Assembly (NCBI GenBank): GCA_024640185.1
Contig: JAHEFN010000013.1
Coordinates: forward strand, 1 to 16,247
Direction: 5' to 3'
DNA length: 16,247 nt
From: Gemmatimonadota bacterium
Lineage (GTDB): Bacteria; Gemmatimonadota; Gemmatimonadetes; Gemmatimonadales; GWC2-71-9
Shown here: positions 1 to 6,668 of the stretch, one piece after another
How positions within the stretch are numbered: position 1 is the first letter of the stretch
How the letters are laid out: each line of letters starts with the position of its first letter
Position numbers and translations under genes: made by a program
The notes under the pieces: generated by a model
Told to the model about the DNA's origin: nothing
The model's database searches: none
Seen by the model: only the letters and a program-made list of their open reading frames with translations

Positions 1-121
1 GAACCCGACCCTCGGTGCCGTCGGCCACCCGTCGCACCTTCAGGTGTTGGGCGTCCTCCGGGGCGATGACGATCTCCGCCCCGACCTCGATCGCGCCCGG
101 CGGCACCATGGCCCGGATCAT
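1..121 (-). CDS. rsmE: 16S rRNA m3U1498 methyltransferase RsmE, N-terminal fragment
   Basis: Only the first 40 codons lie in the window; the gene runs off the left edge. The peptide starts MIRAMVPPGAIEVG and contains EDAQHLKVRRV followed by DG, which resembles the N-terminal PUA-like domain of RsmE (an H-L-x-x-V-R-R stretch followed by a D-G turn). RsmE methylates N3 of U1498 in 16S rRNA within the 30S subunit. The ATG overlaps the prmA stop (ATGA, 118-121), and GAGG lies 8 nt upstream, so this start is well placed; the ATG at 109 is an alternative. The prmA-rsmE order is very common in bacteria and supports the call. The catalytic SPOUT domain is outside the window. Confidence 0.75.
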   Translation of the reverse strand, partial: MIRAMVPPGAIEVGAEIVIAPEDAQHLKVRRVADGTEGRV

Positions 122-957
122 GAGGGGCGCCTCGCAGCCACGGCCCACCAATCGGTGTCCTGGCATGCGTCGACCACCTGCCAGCCGGCGGCGTCGAGCA
201 CCGGTCGGAAGAGCGGCGCCTCGGCCTGCTCCATCCCGGAGAAGATCGCGACCCCTGCCGGCACCAGCGCATCGTGGATCGCCGGCAACAGCAGGACGTT
301 TGCGGTCCGCAGGATGTTGGCGCAGACCACCTCGGCCGGCCCCACCAGCGGGCCCAACACCGCAGCGTCACCACGCAGGAATGTGGTGCGATCCGTGACG
401 CCGTTGCGACGGGCGTTCGCTTCCGCGATCGGCAGGGCGTCCGTGTCCACCTCGATGCCGACAGCGTGATCGGCCCCAAGTCGCACCGCAGCAATCGCCA
501 GGATCCCCGACCCACTGCCGAAGTCGAGGACCCGACAGCCGTCGAGCGGTTGGCGTTCGAGGAGGGTCATCGCGGCCCGGGTTGAGCCATGCTCGCCACT
601 GCCGAAGGCCGATTCGGGGTCGAGGGTCACCACCACCGTGTCGGCCGCCTCCGCCACGGGAAGCCAGGAGGGGGTGATCACCAGTCGCCCGAAGCGGTGG
701 GTCGAGATCCCGTCCCGCCAGCGAACCGTCCAGTCGATCGGCTCCCGCTCGGTGATGTCGGCAGCCAAGCCGCCAAAGCGGGCCGTGAGGGTGTCCGTCA
801 ATCGCTGGGCCGCGTCTCGGCTGCCGAGAATCGTCGAGAACGAACCGGGCGCCAGTTCTTCAACGCCTTGCCCGGTGGCGGCCACCACCGCCCCGGCCAC
901 CAGGGCACCATCCTCGGGACGGCAGGAGAGCGCGACATGCCACCAACTGGCGGTCAT
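118..957 (-). CDS. prmA: Ribosomal protein L11 methyltransferase PrmA
   Basis: 279 aa, close to the usual PrmA length. It methylates ribosomal protein L11 in the cytoplasm using SAM. Visible signatures: the W-x-x-x-W stretch and HRFGRLVITPSWLP near residues 76-100; LDPESAFGSGEHGSTR at 112-127, the PrmA-type pre-motif; SAM motif I VLDFGSGSGILAIAA at 143-157; acidic GIEVD at 167-171; and the catalytic-loop CANIL at 212-216. The N-terminal L11-binding domain (about 1-100) is less conserved by eye. The ATG overlaps the TGA of dnaJ (954-957), so it is probably translated by coupling; the nearest purine-rich AAGGA is 12 nt away, which is weak. It sits in the conserved dnaJ-prmA-rsmE order. Nothing looks broken. 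Confidence 0.93.
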   Translation of the reverse strand: MTASWWHVALSCRPEDGALVAGAVVAATGQGVEELAPGSFSTILGSRDAAQRLTDTLTARFGGLAADITEREPIDWTVRWRDGISTHRFGRLVITPSWLPVAEAADTVVVTLDPESAFGSGEHGSTRAAMTLLERQPLDGCRVLDFGSGSGILAIAAVRLGADHAVGIEVDTDALPIAEANARRNGVTDRTTFLRGDAAVLGPLVGPAEVVCANILRTANVLLLPAIHDALVPAGVAIFSGMEQAEAPLFRPVLDAAGWQVVDACQDTDWWAVAARRPS

Positions 958-2084
958 GCCCCGAGCGCTTCCTTGAGCTTGGTCCAGAACGATTGGCCGT
1001 CCTGGTCGGGGCCGCTCTCCTCATGGGGCGCCAGCTCGGCGAACAGGCGACGCTGCTCATCGTTGAGACTCTTCGGCGTCCAGACCCGGACCCGCACGTT
1101 GAGGTTGCCGACGGCGTTGGCACCGAGCCGAGGCATCCCCTTCCCCCTGAGCTTGATCACCGATCCGGATTGCACGCCGGAGGGGATCTCGAGTGTCTCG
1201 TCACCATGTGGCGTCGGGACCGTCAGGGTGGCCCCGAGTGCGGCCTGCGAGAAGGCCACCGGCAGTTCAAGCCAGAGGTCGTCCCCGTCGCGAGTGAACT
1301 GGTCGTCGCCCTTCACCTCGATCATCACGATCAGGTCGCCAGCCGGGCCCCCTCGTTGGCCGGCCGCACCCTGCCCCCGCAAGGTGATGTAGTTCTGGGT
1401 CGAGACCCCCTTGGGGATGTCGACGCTCACGGTGCGTTCGCTCTTGATCCGTCCCTCACCTCGACAGACCTCGCAGGGGGTCCGGATCACCGTGCCTTCG
1501 CCGCGGCAACTGCTGCACGGGCCGACCTGCACGAACTGCCCGAAGACCGAGCGCGCCGCCCGGCGGACCTCGCCCGAACCGCCACAACTGCCGCAAGGCA
1601 CCGGCTTGGTCCCCTTGCCAGCCCCACTGCCGGCACAGGTCGCGCACGGCCCCATCGTCTTGAGCTTGATCGATCGCTTGGCACCGGTGACGACCTCGTT
1701 CAGGGAGAGTCGGACCGTCACCTTCACATCCTGACCGCGGCGCATGTCGCCACCGCCTCGGCCACCGAAGATGCCATCGAACCCCGACATCCCCCCGAAG
1801 TCGCGCATGAAGATGTTGAGCGCGTCGGACAGGTCGATGTGTTCGAACCCACCGAATCCCCCGCCCCCCGCCGCCGGTGCTGAACCGAACCGGTCATAGT
1901 GGGCGCGCTTGTCGGGGTCGGAGAGGATCTGGTAGGCCTCGCTCAACGCCTTGAACTTTGCCTCGGCATCCTCGGAGCTGTTGCGGTCGGGGTGGTATTC
2001 CATCGCGAGCTTGCGGTAGGCTCGCTTGATGTCATCAGCGGTGGCATCACGGAACACGCCCAGCGTCTGGTAGTAATCGCTCAC
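954..2084 (-). CDS. dnaJ: Chaperone protein DnaJ (Hsp40)
   Basis: 376 aa, full-length type I DnaJ, the co-chaperone that stimulates DnaK ATPase activity and delivers unfolded substrates. Domains: J domain at about 3-67 with the HPD triad at 31-33; a Gly/Phe-rich linker at about 68-112; a zinc-finger region with four CxxCxGxG repeats (Cys pairs 147/150, 164/167, 190/193, 204/207); then the beta-sandwich substrate-binding domains with the family motifs GDLIV and LRGKGMPR. Translation begins at GTG 2082-2084, which overlaps the TGA of hrcA (GTGA). AAGGA lies 8 nt upstream and supports this start. Unusually, hrcA and dnaJ are joined directly: grpE and dnaK, often found between them, must lie elsewhere. 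Confidence 0.96.
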   Translation of the reverse strand: MSDYYQTLGVFRDATADDIKRAYRKLAMEYHPDRNSSEDAEAKFKALSEAYQILSDPDKRAHYDRFGSAPAAGGGGFGGFEHIDLSDALNIFMRDFGGMSGFDGIFGGRGGGDMRRGQDVKVTVRLSLNEVVTGAKRSIKLKTMGPCATCAGSGAGKGTKPVPCGSCGGSGEVRRAARSVFGQFVQVGPCSSCRGEGTVIRTPCEVCRGEGRIKSERTVSVDIPKGVSTQNYITLRGQGAAGQRGGPAGDLIVMIEVKGDDQFTRDGDDLWLELPVAFSQAALGATLTVPTPHGDETLEIPSGVQSGSVIKLRGKGMPRLGANAVGNLNVRVRVWTPKSLNDEQRRLFAELAPHEESGPDQDGQSFWTKLKEALGA

Positions 2085-3118
2085 TGCAGCAGTCCTTCAA
2101 CCAGGCGACCGGTATGCTCGACCAGCCCGATGATTTTGTCGTAAGGCATGCGCGTGGGTCCGAGCACACCGATGACGCCGGTGGCCCCGCCACGCCGATA
2201 GGTACTGGTCACGAGGGTGAAGCCCGTGAGGCCGGGATTGCCGTGCTCACCGCCGATGGTGACCACCAGCCCCTCACTGCGCCGCGCGGCGAGCGCGTCG
2301 CGGAGCACATCCTGGCGTTCGGTGATCGACAGCAGGGAGCGCATCTGCTCCGAGGTGGCAAACTCCGGCTGGTCGACCAACACGGCCGCACTGCCGAGCA
2401 TCACCGGCTCGCCCCGCTCCTCGATGGCAAAGAGCCCATCGCCCTCGGCCAACACGATGTCCAACAGGTCCCCCGCGGTGCCACTGCGGGCCACATCGCG
2501 GAGCCGCGCACCGAACGAGGCGCGGATCTCCCGCAGGGTCAGCCCGGCCAGCCGCTCGTTGAGGATCCGTTGGACCTCTTCGACCTGGACCGGCTCCACC
2601 GCGCAGGGCACCCGGACATAGATCGTCCGGACCGCACCGCTCTTGAGGTTGAGCACCAGCAACAGGCGCTCCGACGAGACGGGCACGAGGTCGATCTGCT
2701 CGAGCAGGATCTCCTCGAGCGCCGGCGCGACGGCCACCCCGAGTTCCTGGGTGAGTATGCCCAACACCTGGGCAGCCCGTCGCAGCAGCTCCTCGCTGGC
2801 GACCGAGGCCGCCGTCAGTTCGATTTCGAGCACGTCGCGCGACTCGGAGTCAGGGAGACTCCGATGGCTCATGGCGTCGACATAGACGCGGTAGGCGCGG
2901 TCGGTCGGGATGCGCCCCGCCGAGGTGTGGGGGTGATAGAGAAACCCCTTCGCCTCGAGATCGGCCATGCTCGACCGGATCGAGGCCGGGGAAATCCCCA
3001 GCCCCGAACGCCGTGCCACCGTCTGGCTTCCGACCGGCTCCGCCGTGGCGATGTAGGTCTCCACCACCGCGCTGAGGACCTGGCCCTCGCGCTCACTCAA
3101 CGACTCAAGTTCTGCCAT
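2081..3118 (-). CDS. hrcA: Heat-inducible transcription repressor HrcA
   Basis: 345 aa, normal length for HrcA, which represses class I heat-shock genes by binding the CIRCE inverted repeat and is kept folded by GroEL. The N-terminal winged helix holds PVGSQTVARRSGLGISPAS (28-46), then MADLEAKGFL (51-60) and the highly conserved HPHTSAGRIPTDRAYR (62-77); the C-terminus ends GPTRMPYDKIIGLVEHTGR-like as in the family. The recognition-helix stretch reads SPASIRSSM where I recall SPATIRNxM in many homologues. The start is ATG 3116-3118, 9 nt after the hemW stop. No Shine-Dalgarno is evident; a TAACTT hexamer 6 nt before the ATG overlaps the hemW stop and may drive a leaderless mRNA. I could not find a CIRCE element upstream. 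Confidence 0.95.
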   Translation of the reverse strand: MAELESLSEREGQVLSAVVETYIATAEPVGSQTVARRSGLGISPASIRSSMADLEAKGFLYHPHTSAGRIPTDRAYRVYVDAMSHRSLPDSESRDVLEIELTAASVASEELLRRAAQVLGILTQELGVAVAPALEEILLEQIDLVPVSSERLLLVLNLKSGAVRTIYVRVPCAVEPVQVEEVQRILNERLAGLTLREIRASFGARLRDVARSGTAGDLLDIVLAEGDGLFAIEERGEPVMLGSAAVLVDQPEFATSEQMRSLLSITERQDVLRDALAARRSEGLVVTIGGEHGNPGLTGFTLVTSTYRRGGATGVIGVLGPTRMPYDKIIGLVEHTGRLVEGLLQ

Positions 3119-3124
3119 CGGCGA

Positions 3125-3130
3125 AAGTTA
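3125..3130 (-). promoter_or_regulatory. Putative -10 element for hrcA (leaderless)
   Basis: On the minus strand TAACTT lies 6 nt upstream of the hrcA ATG; its first three bases are the hemW TAA stop. TGGTCA 17 nt further upstream matches TTGACA at 4 of 6 positions. The spacing would put the transcription start at or next to the ATG. The same arrangement recurs at other transcription-unit leaders in this window. Confidence 0.4.
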
Positions 3131-4237
3131 GGAGACCGCGAGCCGAGTGACCAGCGCATCGAGTCGGAGCCACCCCATCGGGGTGAGCCGAATCCGGGCG
3201 CCGGCAATCGCCGCCCACCCCTCGGCGACCCAGCGATTGGCCAACCCGTCCGGCAGTTCCGAGAGTGGCAGGCCACCATCGGTCCTGAGCCCGAGGTACC
3301 GCCCCTCGAGGGCCAACTGCTCGGCGTCGAGCCGCTCCTCGCCGGCGGTGACCTCTCCCCCCTCCTCTGCGACCCGCTTGGCGTAGGCCACCCACTCCCG
3401 TTCATTCCATGACCTGACGCCGCCAAGGAAGGAATGGGCGCTCGGGCCGAGGCCGAGGTACTCCGCCCCGCCCCAATACGCCGCGTTGTGGCGAGCCCGC
3501 CGACCCGGCCGGGCCGCGTTGGAGACTTCGTAGTGCTCGAACCCCGCCGCGGTGATCTGTCGGTGGGCCTCCAGATAGTCGCGTTCATACCGGTCGTCGG
3601 TGGTCGGTCGGACGGTGCCCCGGTCGGTCCACCGGGCCAGCGGCGTGTGCGGCTCGATGGTCAACCCATAGAGCGACAGGTGCTCCGGCTCGAGCGCCAG
3701 GGTCAGCTCCAGGTCACGCCGCCAGTCCCGGGCGAGCTCGGCCGGCAACGCGAAGATCAAGTCGAGCGAGATGTTGGTGAGTCCCGCCGCGCGGAGGGTC
3801 GCCATCGCGGGGGCGACCTGCTCGGCGACATGGGTGCGGTGCATCCAGGCGAGCGCTGCCGGATCGTGACTCTGCACACCGAGCGAGATACGGGTGACAC
3901 CCGCGCGGAACCACCCGCGGGCGGACGCCGTCGTCACATCGTCGGGATTGGCTTCGAGGGTGACCTCGGCGTCGGGAGCCAGTGGACGATCGCGGGTCAG
4001 CCGGTCGAGCAGTTCGGCGATGGTGTCCGCCGCCAGCCGCGAGGGGGTGCCGCCACCGAAGTAGATGGTGGCGATCTCCCTCGCCTCGGCGACCGACGGA
4101 TGATGACCCCGCGCCTGCCATTCGGCCGTGATGGCATCCGCAAACGCACGGTCGGGCGTGGCACGCCGCACCGCGATGGCGAAGTCGCAATAGGAGCAGC
4201 GCCGGGCGCAGAACGGGACATGGAGATAGAGGTGCAC
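3128..4237 (-). CDS. hemW: Radical SAM haem chaperone HemW
   Basis: 369 aa from the start chosen. HemW (formerly annotated as oxygen-independent coproporphyrinogen oxidase-like) binds a 4Fe-4S cluster and haem and is thought to insert haem into proteins. The radical SAM motif CARRCSYC (Cys 10, 14, 17) is followed by DF rather than by the fourth Cys of true HemN, favouring HemW. Also seen: YFGGGTPS (59-66), LEANPDD (94-100), the SLGVQS stretch, and HYEVSNAARPG then HNAAYW, all typical. I start it at GTG 4235-4237, giving MHLYLHVPFC; the frame stays open to 4471 but that extension crosses strong inverted repeats and has no homology to the family. No Shine-Dalgarno is close; a TATTCT hexamer 4 nt upstream suggests a leaderless start. 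It is followed 9 nt later by hrcA, a classic pairing. Confidence 0.93.
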   Translation of the reverse strand: MHLYLHVPFCARRCSYCDFAIAVRRATPDRAFADAITAEWQARGHHPSVAEAREIATIYFGGGTPSRLAADTIAELLDRLTRDRPLAPDAEVTLEANPDDVTTASARGWFRAGVTRISLGVQSHDPAALAWMHRTHVAEQVAPAMATLRAAGLTNISLDLIFALPAELARDWRRDLELTLALEPEHLSLYGLTIEPHTPLARWTDRGTVRPTTDDRYERDYLEAHRQITAAGFEHYEVSNAARPGRRARHNAAYWGGAEYLGLGPSAHSFLGGVRSWNEREWVAYAKRVAEEGGEVTAGEERLDAEQLALEGRYLGLRTDGGLPLSELPDGLANRWVAEGWAAIAGARIRLTPMGWLRLDALVTRLAVS

Positions 4238-4241
4238 CGCG

Positions 4242-4247
4242 AGAATA
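4242..4247 (-). promoter_or_regulatory. Putative -10 element for hemW (leaderless)
   Basis: Minus strand TATTCT (overlapping GATATT) ends 4 nt before the hemW GTG. The nearest purine-rich GAGGG is 15 nt from the GTG, too far for a normal ribosome-binding site. I see no convincing -35 element. Confidence 0.3.
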
Positions 4248-4299
4248 TCGCACCCTCGGACACAAAGCGTCACACCCCACACGCAAGCGGTCGACGTGC

Positions 4300-4338
4300 G
4301 AGGAGACCGGCCACGCTCCGTGGCCCGATGGTCTCCTC
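4300..4338 (-). terminator. Strong bulged hairpin after the rod-shaped RNA candidate; possible terminator
   Basis: On the plus strand, GAGGAGACC (4300-4308) pairs with GGTCTCCTC (4330-4338), and GGCCACG (4309-4315) pairs with CGTGGCC (4319-4325). This gives 16 perfect pairs, a CTC loop and a 4-nt one-sided bulge (4326-4329). On the minus strand it follows the 4463-4340 structure after one base. No T tract follows on either strand, so a Rho-independent terminator of standard type is not shown; it could instead be an RNA domain, a processing site or a protein-binding site. Confidence 0.45.
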
Positions 4339-4339
4339 C

Positions 4340-4463
4340 GACGCGAGGAGGCACCAACGCGGTTGCGGAAGATCGGATTCGCCGCACTCGGTCTCTCCGA
4401 CCCAAGCCAAGCGGCTCGCGGCTCAGAACCGATCTTCTCTCACCGAGGGTGCCGCCTCGCGTC
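4340..4463 (-). ncRNA. Candidate structured RNA, rod-shaped with a central bubble (6S-like architecture)
   Basis: The 267-bp gap between dprA and hemW has no credible gene but holds nested inverted repeats. The outer stem pairs 4340-4355 with 4448-4463 (15 of 16 pairs). Inside is an internal loop of 12 nt (4356-4367) facing 10 nt (4438-4447). A perfect 9-bp stem follows (4368-4376 with 4429-4437), then GCCGC 4381-4385 with GCGGC 4411-4415, then GGTC 4390-4393 with GACC 4399-4402. Closing stem, central bubble and apical stem recall 6S RNA, though 124 nt is short for that family and I recognise no conserved sequence. The strand is inferred from the flanking genes; the repeats would fold on either strand. 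No clear promoter lies upstream, so it may be part of the dprA transcript. Confidence 0.4.
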
Positions 4464-4504
4464 CACGCCACCTCGTCACGAGATCGCCTCCCCGACGCCG
4501 GTGC

Positions 4505-5644
4505 TCACAGCCGTCGAAACATCCCGCCAGGCCCCTGCTCCACCAGGCCGCCCAGTTCCAAGCCGAGAAGCGCACCGAGGAGGGTCCCCACGGGCAAGCC
4601 AACCTGCACGGCAATGGCGTCGAGGTGGGTTTCCTCGTGACTGAGCGCACCGTACACCCGGGCCTCCTCCGGGGAGAGACCAGGCACCGGTGCGTCGTCG
4701 CGGCTCGGTGTCGCATCGACGAGCCCCAGGAGCGCCGGCAGTTCGCCGGGATCGAGCAGCGGCATGGCCCCATCCCGGAGCAGTCGGTTGGTCCCCCGAG
4801 AGGTTGGCGAGTCGATCGGGCCCGGCACGGCCATGACCTCCCGTCCCTGTTCGAGCGCCGCGGCGACCGTGAGAAGGGTGCCCGAGCCGGCCGCCGCCTC
4901 GACCACCACGACCGCGCGGGAGAGTCCACTGATGATCCGATTGCGGCGGGGGAATGCCCCACGCGTGGCCTGCTGACCCGGGGGATGCTCCGAGACCAAC
5001 AGCCCCTCGGCCGACACGCGATCGTAGAGCCGCTGATTCTGCCGAGGATAGGCCACGTCCGCCCCGGTCCCCAACACGGCGATGGTCGTGCCTCCAACCG
5101 CGAGGGCAGCCGACTGGGCGACCGCGTCGAGCCCGCGGGCCAAACCGCTGACCACCACGAGCCCGGCATGCGCGGCAGCCCGTGCGATCCCGGCCGCCAC
5201 CCGCTCGCCGTACCGTGAGTGGTTTCGTGACCCGATGATGGCCACCGCGGCCTGCTGCAGCAGCGCAGTTCGGCCGAGACAGAAGAGGAGTGGCGGAGGA
5301 TCGGGAATCGCCCGAAGCAGCGGAGGGTACCCTGGATCACCGGGGACGAGGAGCTGCTGGCCGGCGGCGGCGGCACGTTCGAGGAGCGGCGTGGCGGGCT
5401 GGCGTGCGGCAGAGCGCACCAGGCGTGCGCTTCGGGGAGTGAATCCCTCGACGTCGAGGAGGTCGGCATGCCGCGCCGTGAGGGTGGCCCGGGCGGAACC
5501 GAAGTGTCGGGTGAGCGCCGCGATGCGTCGGGCGCCGAGCCCGGGCACGCAGGCGAGGGAGATCCACGCCAGACGTTCGCCTGGATCAGTCGTGCCCCGG
5601 GTCGGTCTCTCCCCAGTCGAGGTCCCACGTTGCGTCGTCGTCAT
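4505..5644 (-). CDS. dprA: DNA-processing protein DprA
   Basis: 379 aa, usual length for DprA, which binds incoming single-stranded DNA during natural transformation and loads RecA. The N-terminal helical region (about 21-80, with a helix-hairpin-helix-like VPGLGARR) precedes the Rossmann core: PGDPGYPPLL (101-110), AIIGSRNHSRYG (135-146), VVSGLARGLDAVAQ (164-177), AVLGTGADVAYP (189-200), FPRRNRIISGLS (231-242), and GSGTLLT then VPG at 273-275. A C-terminal winged helix spans about 322-379. The usual AH after the SGLARGxD motif reads AQ here. I chose ATG 5642-5644, giving MTTTQ: GAAGG lies 6 nt upstream. It overlaps the end of obgE by 59 nt. The frame is open further upstream, but there it only shadows obgE. 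Confidence 0.93.
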   Translation of the reverse strand: MTTTQRGTSTGERPTRGTTDPGERLAWISLACVPGLGARRIAALTRHFGSARATLTARHADLLDVEGFTPRSARLVRSAARQPATPLLERAAAAGQQLLVPGDPGYPPLLRAIPDPPPLLFCLGRTALLQQAAVAIIGSRNHSRYGERVAAGIARAAAHAGLVVVSGLARGLDAVAQSAALAVGGTTIAVLGTGADVAYPRQNQRLYDRVSAEGLLVSEHPPGQQATRGAFPRRNRIISGLSRAVVVVEAAAGSGTLLTVAAALEQGREVMAVPGPIDSPTSRGTNRLLRDGAMPLLDPGELPALLGLVDATPSRDDAPVPGLSPEEARVYGALSHEETHLDAIAVQVGLPVGTLLGALLGLELGGLVEQGPGGMFRRL

Positions 5645-6668
5645 CGGCTGCCTTCGTGGAACTCCCGTCATCCTGTTCGGCGAGGCGAGCCGCCGCGACG
5701 ACTCGCCAGAATGCTTCCTGCAAGTCCTCGAGACCGAGTCGTGCCACCGAGGAGATGGCGACCGTCGCGACAGCGTCCTCCGCCTCGATGCTCGGCAGGT
5801 CCGCATCTTCCGCGAGCAGATCGCGCTTGCTCAACACCAACACGTGGGGCTTGGCCGCGAGGGCCGGGCTGTGCAACGCCACTTCCCGACGGAGCTTCGC
5901 GTAGACCGCTGCAGGCTCCTCGGCATCGAGGGGCACGAGATAGGCCAACACCCGGGTCCGCTCGACATGCTGAAGGAACTGAAGCCCGAGGCCCTTCCCC
6001 TCGTGCGCGCCCTCGATGATGCCCGGGATGTCCGCCACCACGAAGGTGCGCGAGCCGGAGAGGCCGACCACGCCGAGGTTCGGTTCGAGTGTCGTGAAGG
6101 GATAGTCCGCGATCTTCGGACGGGCGGCACTGATCGCCGAAAGAAGGGTGCTCTTTCCTGCGTTCGGTTCACCGACGAGACCGACGTCGGCGATCAGCTT
6201 GAGGACCAGGCTGATCCGTCGCTGTTGCCCCTCGCCACCCGGTTCCCATTCCCGCGGAGACCGATGGGTCGCCGTGGCGAAGCCGTGATTGCCACGGCCA
6301 CCTCGACCACCCCGGGCCAGCAGGAGGGTGTCCCCGTCGTCGAGCACCTCCCCGAGGAGGGCCCCGGTCTCCTCATCACGCACTTCGGTGCCCGGGGGCA
6401 CCGGCAGGTAGAGATCATCCGCCGTGGCCCCGGTCATCTTCTTGCCCTTGCCGGGCACCCCGGACTCCGCCCGCCAGATGGGGTGGTACCGGAAGTCGAG
6501 CAGCGTGGAGAGGTTGCCGTTGCCTCGGAGGTACACCGAGCCGCCCCCGCCGCCGTCGCCACCATCAGGGCCGCCCTTGGGCTTGAACTTGAACCGGGCG
6601 AACGAACAGGCGCCGTCGCCACCCCGGCCTGCGTGGACCTCGACCGTGACGCGATCGACGAAGCTCAT
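5586..6668 (-). CDS. obgE: Ribosome-associated GTPase Obg/CgtA
   Basis: 360 aa. Obg is an essential GTPase that binds the 50S subunit and links assembly to (p)ppGpp. The glycine-rich Obg fold covers about 1-158 (FKFKPKGGPDGGDGG at 26-40, GRGGRGNHGF at 121-130). The G domain follows: G1 GEPNAGKS (166-173), switch I FTTLEPNLG (191-199), G3 DIPGIIEGAHEGKGLG (213-228), G4 SKRD (280-283) and G5 ISS (305-307). G4 is normally NKxD, so the base-recognising Asn is Ser here. The C-terminal tail is short and acidic (ADDDD near 341-345). The ATG overlaps the stop of the CMD-family gene (ATGA, 6665-6668) with GGAG 8 nt upstream, so the two are translationally coupled. Confidence 0.95.
   Translation of the reverse strand: MSFVDRVTVEVHAGRGGDGACSFARFKFKPKGGPDGGDGGGGGSVYLRGNGNLSTLLDFRYHPIWRAESGVPGKGKKMTGATADDLYLPVPPGTEVRDEETGALLGEVLDDGDTLLLARGGRGGRGNHGFATATHRSPREWEPGGEGQQRRISLVLKLIADVGLVGEPNAGKSTLLSAISAARPKIADYPFTTLEPNLGVVGLSGSRTFVVADIPGIIEGAHEGKGLGLQFLQHVERTRVLAYLVPLDAEEPAAVYAKLRREVALHSPALAAKPHVLVLSKRDLLAEDADLPSIEAEDAVATVAISSVARLGLEDLQEAFWRVVAAARLAEQDDGSSTKAADDDDATWDLDWGETDPGHD

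Noticed and set aside
2114..3412. Long plus-strand open frame of 432 codons
   Set aside because: It is antisense to hrcA and hemW, is rich in Arg/Gly/His/Pro as expected for the complement of GC-rich genes, and shows no recognisable motif. The same applies to the plus-strand frames at 3434-5218 and 5082-6725.
4340..4463. SRP RNA, tmRNA or RNase P RNA in the dprA-hemW gap
   Set aside because: The SRP core with GGAAGG...AGCAGCC, the tmRNA T-loop and the RNase P core motifs are not present, and the size does not fit tmRNA or RNase P.
4238..4471. N-terminal extension of HemW to 4471
   Set aside because: The extra residues are Arg-rich, cross perfect inverted repeats and have no counterpart in HemW, whose N-terminus normally lies just before the first Cys motif.
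5645..5806. Extension of DprA to 5806
   Set aside because: It overlaps the obgE coding region in another frame and reads as Arg/Ser-rich noise; the ATG at 5644 has a well-spaced GAAGG.
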